Positions 1 to 12,018 of a stretch of 64,000 nucleotides of DNA are shown here, piece by piece. This DNA comes from Lomentospora prolificans (lineage: Eukaryota > Ascomycota > Sordariomycetes > Microascales > Microascaceae): NCBI GenBank assembly GCA_029532625.1, contig JARFXM010000004.1:4278001-4342000 (forward strand), written 5' to 3'. Both the position numbers and the translations under genes were made by a program. The notes under the pieces were generated by a model. The model was not told where the DNA came from and searched no databases. It worked only from the letters and a program-made list of their open reading frames with translations. How positions within the stretch are numbered: position 1 is the stretch's first letter; the number at the start of each line of letters is the position of its first letter.

Positions 1-365
1 ATGTATCGCGACAATATCCCCCTGATATCTGCCTTCTTTTCCACGCGCAATAGGCGATTCCATGCACAATCATACGTAGCAAACTCCCGAAAGTAATCAC
101 CCCTAATAGTCCGACACCAAGACTGCATCCCAGAATGGCGATGCATTGAAAATGGATATTGGTCCCCTTTAGAGGAAGTATTCCGCTCTTGGTGCCCTTG
201 TTCGGTCGTCTCGGCTCCCAGGTACAAATCAGGGCCTCTGGTGGAGCCTTGGTGGTGGGGTACCGGGGTTGTCACCTTCCTCTTCCTTCAATGTACCGTG
301 TATGTACCTTCTCCAACCCAGCGCCATGCGGCACCAAAGACTCGAGGTCTTTAAGTTGATCATCG

Positions 366-390
366 CACACTTTAGCACACTTTAGCACAC
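366..390. repeat. Short tandem repeat CACACTTTAG x2.5
   Basis: Two full copies and one half copy of the 10-mer CACACTTTAG lie head to tail in gene-free DNA. No function is suggested. Confidence 0.8.
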
Positions 391-2432
391 CCGACATCTT
401 GAGGAGCTGGGTTTGGTTTCGTTCTCGCAAACACGCTTGATCGAGAATCAGGATTGACTTCTTCTCTTCATCCGTCAATAGACACTACGCTAGCTGCTAA
501 TACCTCATACTCCACGGAATACCGGAGAGATATCACTCCTACGATTCGCATATCAACAGCCCGCTACGGATAGTACTTAGCACACAGTCTGGAGAAATCC
601 AGGCCTTGGGGAGTGATACTTGGGAAGTACCAAGCTGAGGTTGCATCCACACAAAGTCACCCACCTTTGGCACCCCAGTCTTCTTTCCAGACACCCTGAA
701 GAGTTAAACGCCCTTTCCACCAGACTGGGAAAGAGCAATTCGACCAACACCTTCTCCACGCTCTCGAACAAGGTACCTCCCCATGGGCTGTGGCTGTTTT
801 CTTAATAGCCTCCAATCTGGGGGGGAATGCCAAGAACCGCATGCCGGGAGACAAGCACGACGATGGCGGAATGGGTTGCTTAAGTCGACTCATCTTCAGA
901 AGAGAAAAAGAAATTCTGCAGGCACGTCCTCGTCCAGTAGCTTCACAAGTCTGTTTCGCGGCTCACCCGTCTCACCGAATGCCTCGCCTAAAAGACTTGT
1001 CGCGATGTTTTGAACGGCCTCTCGGGAATAAGACGAATTTGGAAAATGAAAAGAAAAAAAAAAAAGTACCATGACCAGAGCGATGGCGGCGGCCATGAGG
1101 CGTGGGACATGGACATTGGAACTTTTGCTGCCAGCCACCACACTATGCGTGGACCAATCCGTCCAAGCCGCCACCTGGGTGAAGCAGCTGACCACACCTG
1201 GTAATCACTTTGCCGCTGCCATGACTCTGACCATTATGACAGTTGAATCGCGGGATCTCAAAATGCCCGCCAACAAAAGGCCCTCTTAGTTGTGGCCAGT
1301 GAAAGGACCCACTCCAACGTGAGCTTTTTTCTGGAGTATCGACGGGCGCCTCTGTACTGGCGTGTCGTACAAATGTCCGCTACTGGAGGATCGATCGCAC
1401 AACATGCGGCGCATTTTGAGGATACGACGAAAGGGCGCCTTAAATACCATGTTGCCTGCCCGCAAGGGAATACACCGCATCAAGCGCTCTTGCTCCTGTG
1501 ATTTGTGATTGGCTCAAGGGCCAGCTGGAACAAAAAGTCCCCATCAAAAGTGCCGAGGATATATGGACAGGAGTATCCTCCGATTCGGAGACTCAGTTTT
1601 GACGTGAACGCGATCTTCAGTGATATCCATCGAGTTCATAGATGCTCTCACCGAGAAACTCACCTTCCATGCAGTTTCGTCAGTTTTAAATGCTTGGTAT
1701 GGCGCTAGCATCCTCGATCGTCCAAGGCGTTCAGGGTTGCACACTCTCCCAAGTATATGTTGTTCAGTGGCGCAGACACCCAGCTTCTCCGAACCTTCAT
1801 TCGAGCGAAAGAACATCCTTACTCCTCCTACACTTACCATACTACACTCCCATCAAGATGCGCACGGGTAACTTAGGCGGGTAGACGTGATACTGTGCCA
1901 TTGTGAGACCGCAGGCTAACCCGTCTAGCATGGCGAGACGGATAGAGCTGATGCTGCATCAATAATCAGGCTTCTCGGCGCAATTTTTCGAGCTGGTCCA
2001 CGACGCTGGGGTTGATGTTGGGACAGACTATGGCCTCCTCCTATAGGCATCGACCGAGACTCGTCAAGTGTCTTTTATAATATCCCCTGCATAATCTGGA
2101 GCTTCATTAATCTCGCAAACAGTGCTCAAATCTGTCTCAACCCCAAGCGGAGAAGAAGACCGCAGCTGAGACATGGTTCCTTCTAGACGTAGATTATCGA
2201 GAATTGAGGCGTACATCTCCCAGGCGAGTCGGGTTATCTGATGGTGCGTTGGCCATCCATGGGCCGCCTCCCTCAACGACGACTCAGATCACTACCAACC
2301 ACCAGCCTGCCATGACAGGTGACACCATAAGTCAGTGGAGGCAACGACAAAACACAGAGGCCCCGCACAGTTGGATTATAAGGAGAACGGATGCTATCGT
2401 GCTGATAGTTTACACTGTTGTGGACTCCTGTT

Positions 2433-2521
2433 AAAAATATATATATATATATATAAAATATAAAATAAAATATAAAACAAAATATAAAATATGAAAAATA
2501 AATAATAAATAATAAATAAAA
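2433..2521. repeat. AT-rich low-complexity tract
   Basis: A (TA)n run passes into degenerate AAAATAT and AATAAATAAT units, giving almost 90 bp of nearly pure A/T in a region of otherwise mixed composition. It is a simple-sequence tract. I see no coding or transposon signal around it. Confidence 0.85.
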
Positions 2522-3467
2522 GCAAGAATCCTGAGAGGCTGTGTGCACCTGTCGGCCGGAGTCGTAGTTATCACACCCCGTCGACCTCCCCGAACTCGGC
2601 AGTCTCATTCCCAATATCGCCTCAGTAGCCCATGAATCCCTGATTTATCGACGCAGTCTATTCTCTGCTCGCCGTCGGCTCCGATGACCCCGGGCATAAA
2701 CCAGTTGGTGTCGCGTGGGGTTCGCGATGTCATGACCTTGACGTGTTCTATTGCTGTGGCTCTCATATGACGTAATTTTGCACCAGTCCGTCAGGGTTCA
2801 GCTTGGTCAAGCACAAGAGAGACTGAGAGAGAGTTTGATAGATGGTCTCGGCTGCCGGATACTCTGTGTGAATGAACTCTGCCAAGTGTAGTTATCCTCA
2901 ATCCTACATATAAGCCAAACCTTGTCCTACGATGGTGTTGCTGTGTGTGCAACCTACGGGCACTTCAACCATCAATTGGGCATTGTGCAGACTCATCGGC
3001 GCATAATTTGTTACGGGGTTTGGGTCGGATAGTCGCCTCGCCATCGTGATCCAATACGACGTCTGCCCCAGATCAACATGTAGACATGGCGTCACGGGCG
3101 AGTCACAAACAGGCACATACAAGCTGGGCAACAAGTTAGCTTGATATGATCGAGCGTGTTACCAGCTCACATCATCATCATGAAGATGTCGCAGCGACGA
3201 ACCTACAGCTACCAACAGCTATAAGAGAGCTCCCGATCACCCGACTTTGCTCTCCATGCTTTGCTCTCCATGTCAATACGCTCTTGTCATAGACCTTACT
3301 CTGCCGTTCAAGAGACGAAGACCGAAATAAAATCGAGCTTTTTTTTTGACTTTCTCAATTGGTCTCGTCCGGTGACTTGAAATATTTTGCACGCCGGAAC
3401 TGCCGGGACAGCCTAGCTCTCGCGCTTTTTTTGCTTAGACGCAGACCCTTAAACACCCACCTCCAAG

Positions 3468-5361
3468 ATGTTGTCGAGGCATGTAAGTAGCCTCTTTCCT
3501 TGTTTCTAGGAATTGCCCAGCAAACCTAGACGAAAATGTGAATGATTCCCGAGTATCCACGACTTACACCGTCCCATCGCAGGTCAACCCCGACGAAATC
3601 GTCAACCACCTCCGAGAGGTTACCGCGGGCCTGTCTCACCCGGCTAGTCGGCCAAACCGGCATATCACGCCCTATTCGTCCCAGTACACAGCCCAGGCTC
3701 CGATCCCCAAATTCCGTCTGCCCGAGGAAGGTGCGTCGGCCGATACCGTGTACCAGATGATCCACGACGAGATGAACCTTGACGGCAAACCGGACTTGAA
3801 CCTTGCTAGCTTCGTCGGCACCTGGATGGAGCCCAACGCTACGGCTCTCATGAACGAGAACATGAACAAGAATCTCGCGGACGCCGATGAGTATCCCGCG
3901 CTTATGCGCATCCACGAGAGGTGCATCAGCATTCTCGGGCACCTATGGGGCGTGCGCCCAGGAGAGAAGGCCGTCGGATCGGCAACCACGGGCTCTTCGG
4001 AGGCTATCCACCTTGGCGGGTTGGCGATGAAGAGGAGGTGGCAGGAGAAGCGGAGGAAGGAGGGCAAGGATACCTCCAAGCCGAACATCATCATGGGCGC
4101 CAATGCGCAGGTTGCACTGGAGAAGTTTGCGAGGTACTTCGAGGTCGAGCCGAGGATTCTGCCAGTTAGCGAGAGCAGCCAGCATCGATTGGACCCGAAG
4201 CTCGTGAAGGAGAATATCGATGAGAACACCATTGGTGTCTTCGTCATCTTAGGAAGCACGTAAGTCTTTTTCTGGTTTGGAAGTAGTGAGGGGACCCTAA
4301 CCCGCTGACACACTTTCTTTTTTTAGTTATACCGGCCACTACGAGCCTGTTGAGGAAATCTCCAAGATCTTGGATCAGTACCAAGAGGAGACCGGAATCG
4401 ATATTCCCATCCACGTCGACGGTGCCTCCGGTGCTTTCATCGCCCCCTTCACCGACGCTGGTGCTGGCGGTGCCAAGTGGTGAGCCAACCGCCTACAATC
4501 TGCGAAAAGCAGGATGCGACATGATCAGCTAACACCGCCTCTAGGAACTTTGAGCTTCCCCGCGTCGTCTCTATCAACACCTCCGGCCATAAGTTTGGCC
4601 TTGTCTACGTCGGCCTCGGCTGGATCATCTGGCGCGACGAAAAGTACCTCCCCGAGAGTCTTGTTTTCACCCTCGACTACCTTGGCGGCACCGAAAAGAG
4701 CTTCACTCTCAACTTCTCCCGGCCCGGCGCCCAAGTTATCCTCCAATACTACAATCTCATCCACCTCGGTTTCAACGGTTACCGCGAAGTCATGGAGAAT
4801 TGCCTTCGCAACGCGCGCCTCCTGTCCCGCAGTCTCGAGGAGACGGGCTGGTACACCGTCGTCTCGGACATCCACCGGCCCGTAAGCAGCAGCAAGGACA
4901 AGCTGAAAGGCTTCCTCCAGAAGGCCGGCGACTTCAAGCTCGGCGACGGCAGCGCCACCTCCAAGGCGATGTCCGGCATGTTCGATGAGATCAGCTCGGC
5001 CGACTACGTCGCGGGCCTTCCCGTCGTGGCTTTCCGGCTGAGCGACAAGTTTATGAAGGAGTTCCCGCTTGTGAAGCAGGAGTCCGTCTCGCAGATGTTG
5101 CGGGCGAAGCAGTGGATCATTCCCAACTACAAGCTTCCCAGCAACGAGCAGGATACTCAGATTCTTCGAATCGTCGTTCGGGAGAACATGTCGCTCGATT
5201 TGCTGGAGAAGCTGATTGAGGACATTTGCGTGGTTACGGAAACTTTGATGGACACGGAGGGCGAGAAGGCGGATCTCTCGAAGCTGTTGACCAGACGTCA
5301 CAAGCACAGGTTGCACTTCCAACAGGGAAAAACTCCCGATACCCATAGAGGCGTGTGTTAA
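3468..5361 (+). CDS. Glutamate decarboxylase (PLP-dependent)
   Basis: Converts L-glutamate to GABA and CO2 in the cytosol, the first step of the GABA shunt. Proposed exons are 3468-3482, 3583-4259, 4327-4479 and 4545-5361, giving 553 residues, normal for fungal GAD. All three introns have good GT-AG ends and the frame closes across every junction. The PLP-lysine motif SINTSGHKFGLVYVG lies in exon 4 (Lys about 298), and the cofactor-contacting HVDGASGAF motif in exon 3 (Asp about 262). GSATTGSSEAIHLGG, which holds the PLP phosphate, is in exon 2. The C-terminal tail is basic. The first exon is only five codons: I chose it because it splices in frame to an acceptor at 3582 and gives a GAD-like start (MLSRHVNPDE). 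A later in-frame Met would remove conserved N-terminal sequence. Family assignment is certain; the tiny first exon is inferred. Confidence 0.95.
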
Positions 5362-7006
5362 GAGACCGAAGGGAGGGACTTTGGAGGCATTAATCGTGCA
5401 GGAGCTCTGGTTTTGGTTTCAATATGAACCGGTGAAAAAATGGATGGGCCCATTACGAGGCCCTATTTCAGCTGTTGCTAGTATATAGTAATATCTTTGA
5501 CATTAACATTCCTGGCTTTATGCCTGGCTGATTTGGGCTGTTAATGGTAATCCCTGCCATTCCCGCTACGAGGGTATACTCAAACTCGACATCTGCGCGA
5601 GGCGCAATTCATAGGCCCAGTAGGAGCGAGCTCGAAGTGCCCATCACATTGATCACTCCCTAAGGCCGACCGACCTTCTCGAAGAATTTCGGCTGCGCGG
5701 TACCAAGCGGCCCCGGCTAGGTGCGCATAGAACTCGCCTATTTCCCCTCATGCAGCCCTTGGTTGCAAGGTCAGCCTCATCGCTCGCACCGTTACACACT
5801 TCGAGTCCGTTGTTGCGATGCGCGGCCACTGTATCTAGAGCCGTCATGCGTATTAATAGGGAGCGGCCCGTTCGATCGGCATGCCTGCTGGGGTCCCACG
5901 CCGGAACTCTAGCCAGTGACCGCGCCTTCGGTCCACGACCCAGGTGAGGTTAGCCAGCTGGCGGCCCGCAACGCCTTTCCCTTGCTTGGTATGCGCCGCA
6001 CTGGCACAGCCTGGCTTGTAGACGATTAGCTCCTGTTCCTACGTTTCTCGCTGTTTTGGCAGGATTTTTCCGCATAGCTGAAAGGAAGGCTTCCATGTTG
6101 GCAACCGGCCACATCTTGTCCACTTGGAGATCAATTGATGTTGAGTCGAAAATGATCAGCTGCTCTCGCCATTGCTCCGCGCACCTCGGGCCACGATGGG
6201 AAAAGCCAGGCGGGAAATTAGAGGGCCTGTTGGATCGCCTTTGGCGAAAAGCACTGCGCCTCATCCTTCCAACTGCACAGGGTGTAGCCAGGCCCCTCCC
6301 AGCACGTCCACCAAAACCTCCTACCAACAGCTGGCCAGCTGGCGTTGTTTCGCATTATTACCTTAGTATATCCGCTTGGGTATCGAGCCCCCTCGCACAA
6401 GGTAAACTCTATCTGTGCGCAGGAATTCAACGACGATCATGCCGCTTTCTCTCCTCGTTGTGGTACCACAAGGGTCTGTCGATCCCTCTCCAGTGCCCAC
6501 TGGCGCCCATCTTACTTCGTACGTGACAGAATTCGAGCTATTTGGCAAGCCAGCTGGCAGGGTGTGGTTGATGGGATTGTTAGTCGAGACACTGACGGCC
6601 GGGGGTGTTTTGGTGGGTATGGTAGCATTCACGCTGGCGCTGTAGGGCGATGCGACAGAGGCAGCCCCCTTGTCATATCCTTCCAACTTCTGCATATGTA
6701 TATCCTGGCTGGCCATGCCCAAACGGCCAAGGCAGATAATGGAGCGAGGAAGGAATAAAAACCTAACGATGTTCCTGTCGAGGTTCGACCCGACCTTGGC
6801 ACCCCTTGGAGTCAAGGCATCCTCTGCAGTACCAGACAACTGGAAGTCACTAGCTGGCATACCGGTCCAAGCTATCTAGGTCTTCGCTTTCCGCATAGCC
6901 AGCAAAGACGCCTGTCGAGTCTCCGCATGTTGATGAACGGCCCGTCGTCGAAAAGGCGTTGGCATCTCTAGCATCGCTTCCCTAGTCCGAAACGAATCCT
7001 TTGAAA
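5362..7006. other. Intergenic region with palindrome copies
   Basis: No supportable gene. Three exact copies of the 10-bp palindrome GCCAGCTGGC (5953-5962, 6334-6343, 6549-6558) and a related TAGCTGGC (6851-6858) fall within 0.9 kb. The longest open frame (6363-6860, minus) has no family resemblance and I do not call it. The right end includes the promoter of the next gene. Confidence 0.6.
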
Positions 7007-8074
7007 ATGTATATGCTCCTCGAAAAACGTAACCCGAGATTCGGGAGCTTTCGTGGTGGGAAATCGAGTGGAGCTGGCGGAGAAAGCACTGGAGGATTTG
7101 GAGGAGGAACAAGCGGAGGCACCTTTCCGAACCCGGGAGGCTTCGGAGGCAGCGGTTCGGGATCTGGCGGGGGATCTAGCAAATCCAGCAAGTCGCCGGA
7201 AATTCCTGAAGTTCCTGATTTTAGCAACGGTTCGGGCTCCTCATCATCATCTCCGTCGTCCTCGTCCACAATCCCCCGGATCGGGGGGTCTAGCATTGGA
7301 TCGTCGGGGTCATCATCCTCCACAAGTTCGACGTCGGCCACGACTAGTCAGAGTCAGAAAAGTACACCTGCGCCGAGCGGGTGGCAGCGACTACCTCCTT
7401 GGGCCCAGGCACTCATTATTACCGGAATCGTTCTGGCCGTCATCTTCATGATCCTCCTCATCCGCGTAGCAATCCAGAGTAAGTCCTCAGCATAGTATTG
7501 ATTTTATTTTCTTTGTCATCTCTCTGTTTACCCCTGAACCGGGCGGGGGCCGTACACCCGACGAAGATCAAGTAATTGACCTGGTTTTGCAGAGAGGAGA
7601 GAAGGACGTTACCAGGGCTTAACCTTTAAGCAGGTTCTGTGGAAGAGCTTCAAGAAGTACACCGGCATTGGGTTGATGGCCAGGGCGTTTGCGAAACTGA
7701 CTGGAAAGCATCCGAAGCGCGAGATCAACCGCAATACCGCATACACTAAGGTCGATGGCACGTTCACCGACGATGGCTCCTCGATGAAGGAGTCCGTCAT
7801 CCGCCACGGCGGGGAACGTCGGTACGATCCGGAGGCGCTTCCTAGAGTAACCGTGGAACCAGAACCATACAACTCGCGATACGATCCGGTCTACCAACAA
7901 CGCAAGCAGTCATCCAGCGCTGTGAGTGCGGAATCTGATAGGGTTATCCCTCCTTGGGAGCATGCTACCGTAGTAGCTCCTCCTCCTAGCGTCTCCCCGG
8001 TGTCAGTGGTGGAAAGCCCCCCCGGGGAAGAGGCTCCGTCGGGAACTAGACCGCGGTTGACCATCCAGACATAA
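7007..8074 (+). CDS. Gly/Ser-rich single-pass membrane protein, unknown function
   Basis: Two exons, 7007-7478 and 7593-8074, joined by a GTAAGT...TTTTGCAG intron, encode 317 residues. I do not recognise a named family. From the N-terminus it shows a Gly/Ser-rich stretch (about residues 14-110), a short Ser/Thr linker, then one strong hydrophobic segment (about 130-152, ALIITGIVLAVIFMILLIRV). This is followed at once by a basic stretch (KRREGRY) and a polar tail of about 160 residues rich in charged and Ser/Pro residues. By the positive-inside rule the tail would be cytosolic and the Gly/Ser part outside. The layout resembles fungal wall-stress sensors or Mid2-like proteins, but no Cys-rich domain is seen. 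No clear signal peptide is present at this start, so an upstream exon could be missing. The region just before the ATG reads LEKR-like around the start, compatible with a Kex2 site only if translation begins further upstream. Confidence 0.75.
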
Positions 8075-9300
8075 GCACAGCTGCAGAGCTGTTGCAGTTC
8101 TAATAACAGCTCTAGAAGAGAGTGCCTTGCATAATTTTACTTTAGAGTGCGTACAAAATATAATGATACCCCTTTCGATGAAGCTATTCTTGTGTTTATG
8201 TGAATCATGGGATGTGGGTGGGTTGGCTGGTGTCAGCTGTTGAGGCTCGTCTTTGCCATGGCAATGGGAAATTTGCGGCCCTCGCACTTGAGATATACAG
8301 TCGATACCCTCAGATTTTAGGAGACTAGAAGGGAGAGGTAGGATTCTAGTGTCATAGCTGACTTTGACGACTTTCTATCGCGCGCGGCCTAACAAGGCTA
8401 TCTAAGTGAATAACTTGGGTGACGATGTAGAAATGCATGAGGTGGTCAAGGGGACAAGGCCTGGCGGGGTTACCACTACAGTATATATGAATATACGCTA
8501 ACTTGCCAGTGGCTATAGTACCCCTTTAGCAGCTTTGGTGATCTGGTAATTACTGTAATATATTCTCTATTCGAGTCTTGGTTGTGACGCCCTGCAAATG
8601 TTACGATGCGTGGCTCCAAGCCGCTTGAGTGGGACATCAATCTACCATTGTAAATATGTGAATCCTCGTATGACTTAAGACCGACACGAATATCGTTTCG
8701 CCAGCAGCACGTTGGTGGACTGACTGGACTGTGGAGCTGGCTTGCATGGATGAGAATACCCCTGACGTTTCCTACCCGTAGAACCAGGGCCCGCGCAAGG
8801 GTCTCCGGTCAAGTTCCCTAGCTGGCGCCAGGCGGTTTGACATCCTGCAGCCGCAACTGGCTGGCTGAAGTCGGGCCAGCTGGCTGTAACTCTCCCCCAC
8901 TATTCGCTGAGACAGTGACGCTGTGACGGTTCCAATTCTTGGAGCGCAACACGAAGAAACATCCGGCGTGATTAAACAAATTCCCGTGTGCTAACTTTTC
9001 CTTGTCTATTCTCCATCTGTTCTTTTTCCTCGTCCGATCTTCTTTTCTTCGCCGTCTTCTTTTATTTTATTGCTGCTAGAGAATATATATATTCTGTCGT
9101 CTTGAGTCTACGCACGCCGATCTGGCCATCGTCCCGTAGCGATATCTCTTTTTGATCTTCTGCTGAGGTAGAACTCTTAGGCGGCTAGCCGCTGGGTCTG
9201 TCTCCGGTTCAGCTTCTCCCATCCTTTTCCGCAGCATCGCTCCAGATACCGACGGTCACTGGTGCTCATTGCTTCGGGATCTATTACACAACCCGCCAAG
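8075..9300. other. Intergenic region, MFS gene promoter
   Basis: No gene seen. It contains one exact GCCAGCTGGC palindrome (8875-8884) beside related TAGCTGGCGCC and ACTGGCTGGC sequences. The right-hand 300 bp form a CT-rich tract typical of fungal promoters and leaders (about 8998-9070), with a 16-bp AT palindrome at 9080-9095. Confidence 0.6.
9080..9095. promoter_or_regulatory. Perfect 16-bp AT palindrome in promoter
   Basis: AGAATATATATATTCT is a perfect inverted repeat with no spacer, 206 bp before the MFS start codon and just after the CT-rich tract. It could act as a TATA-type element or a dimer-binding site. Function is inferred only from position. Confidence 0.35.
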
Positions 9301-10853
9301 ATGACACAGACGACGGACCCGGCGTGGAGAAAGAAGGTGCTAAGGGTCATCGTGATCTCCCTGCTACTGGATCTGGTATGATGCCCATCGCAACAGCTAT
9401 ACCGGCTCGCTTCGGACTTTGCCTTTGCTAATCATTGAGCCTCGACATGTGCATGTGCAACGCAGATCTCCTTTACCTTTATCCTTCCGCTCTTCCCGAA
9501 GCTCCTCGAGTACTATCGCGACCACGAAGCTACCGCCCCACTCTCCGACGATGGTTCCGTGAGCCTTCTCCAAACGGTTCTCGACTACCTCAACCGTTAC
9601 AAGGCTGCTTTTGCCCGCAAAATTGACTCTCGATATGATATTGTCCTCTTGGGAGGCGCGATGGGCAGTCTCTTCTCGTAAGTCTGGCCCGGTCCTCCGG
9701 CGATCTAGACGTAGTGTGGAGAGAGCGAGAGCTCTAGCTCTAGCTCTGGCGACATCCCGCTAATGCGACACTTAGTTTACTCCAGGCATTTGCTTCTCCT
9801 CTCATCGGTATGCTCTCGGATCGGTACGGGAGGCGAACTGCGCTTCTCACTAGCATGACGGGCAACATCTTGTCTGTCCTCCTCTGGGTCATGGCTGTCG
9901 ATTTCCGCACCTTTGTGGCGTCCCGAGTTGTCGGCGGTCTATCTGAAGGCAACGTTCAACTTGCAACGGCGATGGCTACGGACATCTCGGACGAGAAGTC
10001 TCGCGGCTCTACAATGTCTCTAATCGGTGCTTGTTTCTCGATTGCCTTCACATTCGGACCCATGCTTGGCGCGTACCTGTCGTCCATCGCTACTGTGGCG
10101 CAAAACCCTTTTGCGACAGCCGCTGGCGTTTCTCTGTTCCTCATCGTTACTGAAACTATCTACCTCTACCTCTATCTTCCCGAAACCCTCCCTTCGATGA
10201 CGAGACATGGCAAGACGAAGCCTCGAGCGAACGGTCATGCCAAGCCGAAGACGCAAACGACGCGAACGAATTCGCACATTCTCCTCAACGCCATACACTT
10301 CGTCTTCCTGCTATTTTTCTCGGGAATGGAGTCGTCTCTCTCATTTATGACGTACGATCTCTTCGGCTTCAACTCGTCCAAGAACGGCCGCCTCCTCGGC
10401 TTCGTGGGCCTTATCGCCTCCATCCTCCAGGGCGGCGTTACTCGGCGTCTGCCGCCCCTTACTGCGGTCCGTACCGGAGTAATCGCTTGTTTGGCCGCGT
10501 TCGGCCTCTTGGCCCGGCTTCAGACCGTGTCGATGCTCTACGTAGCGGCGACTTGCTTGGCCATGACCTCTGCGACGGTGGTGACCGGCCTCAACGCCCT
10601 AAGCAGCTTCGAAGCTAGCGAGGGTGAGAGGGGCGGCAAGCTTGGAATGATGCGTAGCTGGGGCCAGCTCGGAAGAGGCCTGGGCCCTGTGCTGTTCACC
10701 AGCGTGTACTGGTGGGCTGGCAGAGAGGTGGCGTACCAGCTCGGTGCGACGGGGATGGCGGTCGTTACCGTTGCTGTGTTTGCTGGACTCAAGACACCTC
10801 CGGGCACCGAGGCTGTGGGAAAGAAGAAAGTGGCGTCTGAGAAGGAGCTTTGA
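9301..10853 (+). CDS. MFS transporter, DHA1 / MFSD10-like
   Basis: A membrane transporter of the major facilitator superfamily. Exons 9301-9375, 9466-9677 and 9776-10853 join in frame to give 454 residues with about 12 hydrophobic segments. The loop 2-3 signature GMLSDRYGRRTAL (G-x3-D-R-x-G-R-R) is intact, as is the motif-rich stretch RVVGGLSEGNVQLATAMATD around helix 4. These place it in the DHA1 (drug:H+ antiporter) group, closest in feel to MFSD10/tetracycline-transporter-like proteins. A roughly 40-residue hydrophilic loop follows helix 1 (EYYRDHEATAPLSDDG...). The central loop (about residues 275-305) is basic and Thr-rich, and the last 20 residues are hydrophilic and Lys-rich. The substrate cannot be told from sequence. 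The start ATG follows a CT-rich leader and begins an amphipathic, positively charged N-terminus, as expected. Confidence 0.9.
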
Positions 10854-12018
10854 TGCGTGGACACATTTTCTGACCAAGCGAAAGGGTTGTATCATATATG
10901 AGATGGATTCTTTATCTTCAGCATTGGAGGACGGGATTCTAGAATATTTCACAACGCATACATGCATGTTTGGAGCACGAGTATATTTTGACTAAACTGA
11001 GGGCGCGGGAGCTGTGATCTTAATGGCCGCGAAGTTTGCAGGTTAGGTCGACTACTGTAATTGCCAATATGCCCATTTGTTAAAGTGAACTCAACCACAT
11101 TAGCCCGTCGCATGCACTTAAACCCCACAGAATTTAGGACCAATCAATGGATCTACCTGGGCGCAGGTAGCCAGATCCAGCGCCCGAGTACTCATTGAGA
11201 GAGGCTGACTAGAGCTATCGCCCTCGATGCAAAATGTGCTCTCTCACCAATATTTTTTTTTTTTTCGTATTTACCCCATTGATTAATAAATGCTTAATGG
11301 CCCCCATTTGTGCATGCCAATGCATATGGATCCCTGATCCTGCTCGCTGGTGCGGGAGGGAAGGAGCCAAGGATATGGAGGTATTACCATACATCTGAGG
11401 GAGGGGGAGGGGTAGCTCCATTTTCTAATCAAGCCCGCGGCTGCTGTTGTGTTGCCGTTGCCGTTGCCACAGACCCGGCATTTACATCATCATGTCATTC
11501 CTCTCCTCCTGATCCATTTCCAATCATTGAATAGTAATCCAATAGCATGGTCATCGCTTAACGTCGATTAGCGTGCCTGTAATTTCTCCTCCCAAGCAAC
11601 CATCGTGTCTCGGTTTCTGGAACTGGTACGAAGCCGGCCCTCCTTTCCCCCATCTGGGTGAGTCTGCTAGCCGTGGTGGTGGGGCAGCTGGCTCTCTGGC
11701 ATGAATTCAATTGCACCGCGGTGCCGAGGGGCGCGCCTCATTCTACCGATATCGTGCGAGAGCTAACTCTTCCCGTCGCTAGCTAGATCCCTGCCTTTTG
11801 CCTCGTGGCTCGTGGAGAAAAAGAGTCATCACGCCCCTTTGTATCCGCTTGCGTCCGTGGCTTCCATTGCTGGGCTAGGTATTTCCTCGTGCCAATCGAT
11901 ATCACTTAGCGGAAGCTCTGTCTTGCGGGCATTACCACCTCTCACTTAATACCCCTCATATCCCAACCAGCATCCGCACAAACTCTCGACACCGTTGCTA
12001 GGACACAATACCGCAACT
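10854..12018. other. Intergenic region before CAB2-type gene
   Basis: No gene seen. Contents: a T-run near 11252-11264, a CAGCTGGCT copy of the recurrent motif near 11685, and the promoter and leader of the phosphopantothenate-cysteine ligase gene. Frames are short and unrelated to known proteins. Confidence 0.6.

Larger units (their letters stand above)
1..3467. other. Gene-free left flank with simple repeats
   Basis: I can support no gene in this 3.5-kb stretch. Reading frames are short (under 115 codons) and none shows a recognisable domain or a consistent chain of exons. Visible contents are a 10-bp tandem repeat at 366-390, an A-run near 1053-1064, and an AT-rich low-complexity tract at 2433-2521. 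A minus-strand frame at 896-1195 contains a hydrophobic run and a reasonable-looking tail, but it has no start context or partner exon. The right end holds the promoter of the glutamate decarboxylase gene. Confidence 0.6.

Noticed and set aside
1..3467. Possible decayed transposon or RIP-mutated region
   Set aside because: No terminal repeats or transposase-like frames, and base composition is not strongly AT-shifted except for the short tract at 2433-2521.
4525..5346. 273-codon antisense frame opposite glutamate decarboxylase
   Set aside because: A mirror of the conserved coding exon; no independent start or motif.
6363..6860. 165-codon minus-strand frame, Ser/Thr/Asn-rich, possible small secreted protein
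   Set aside because: No signal peptide at a plausible start, no cysteine pattern, and it overlaps recurrent palindromes of intergenic type.
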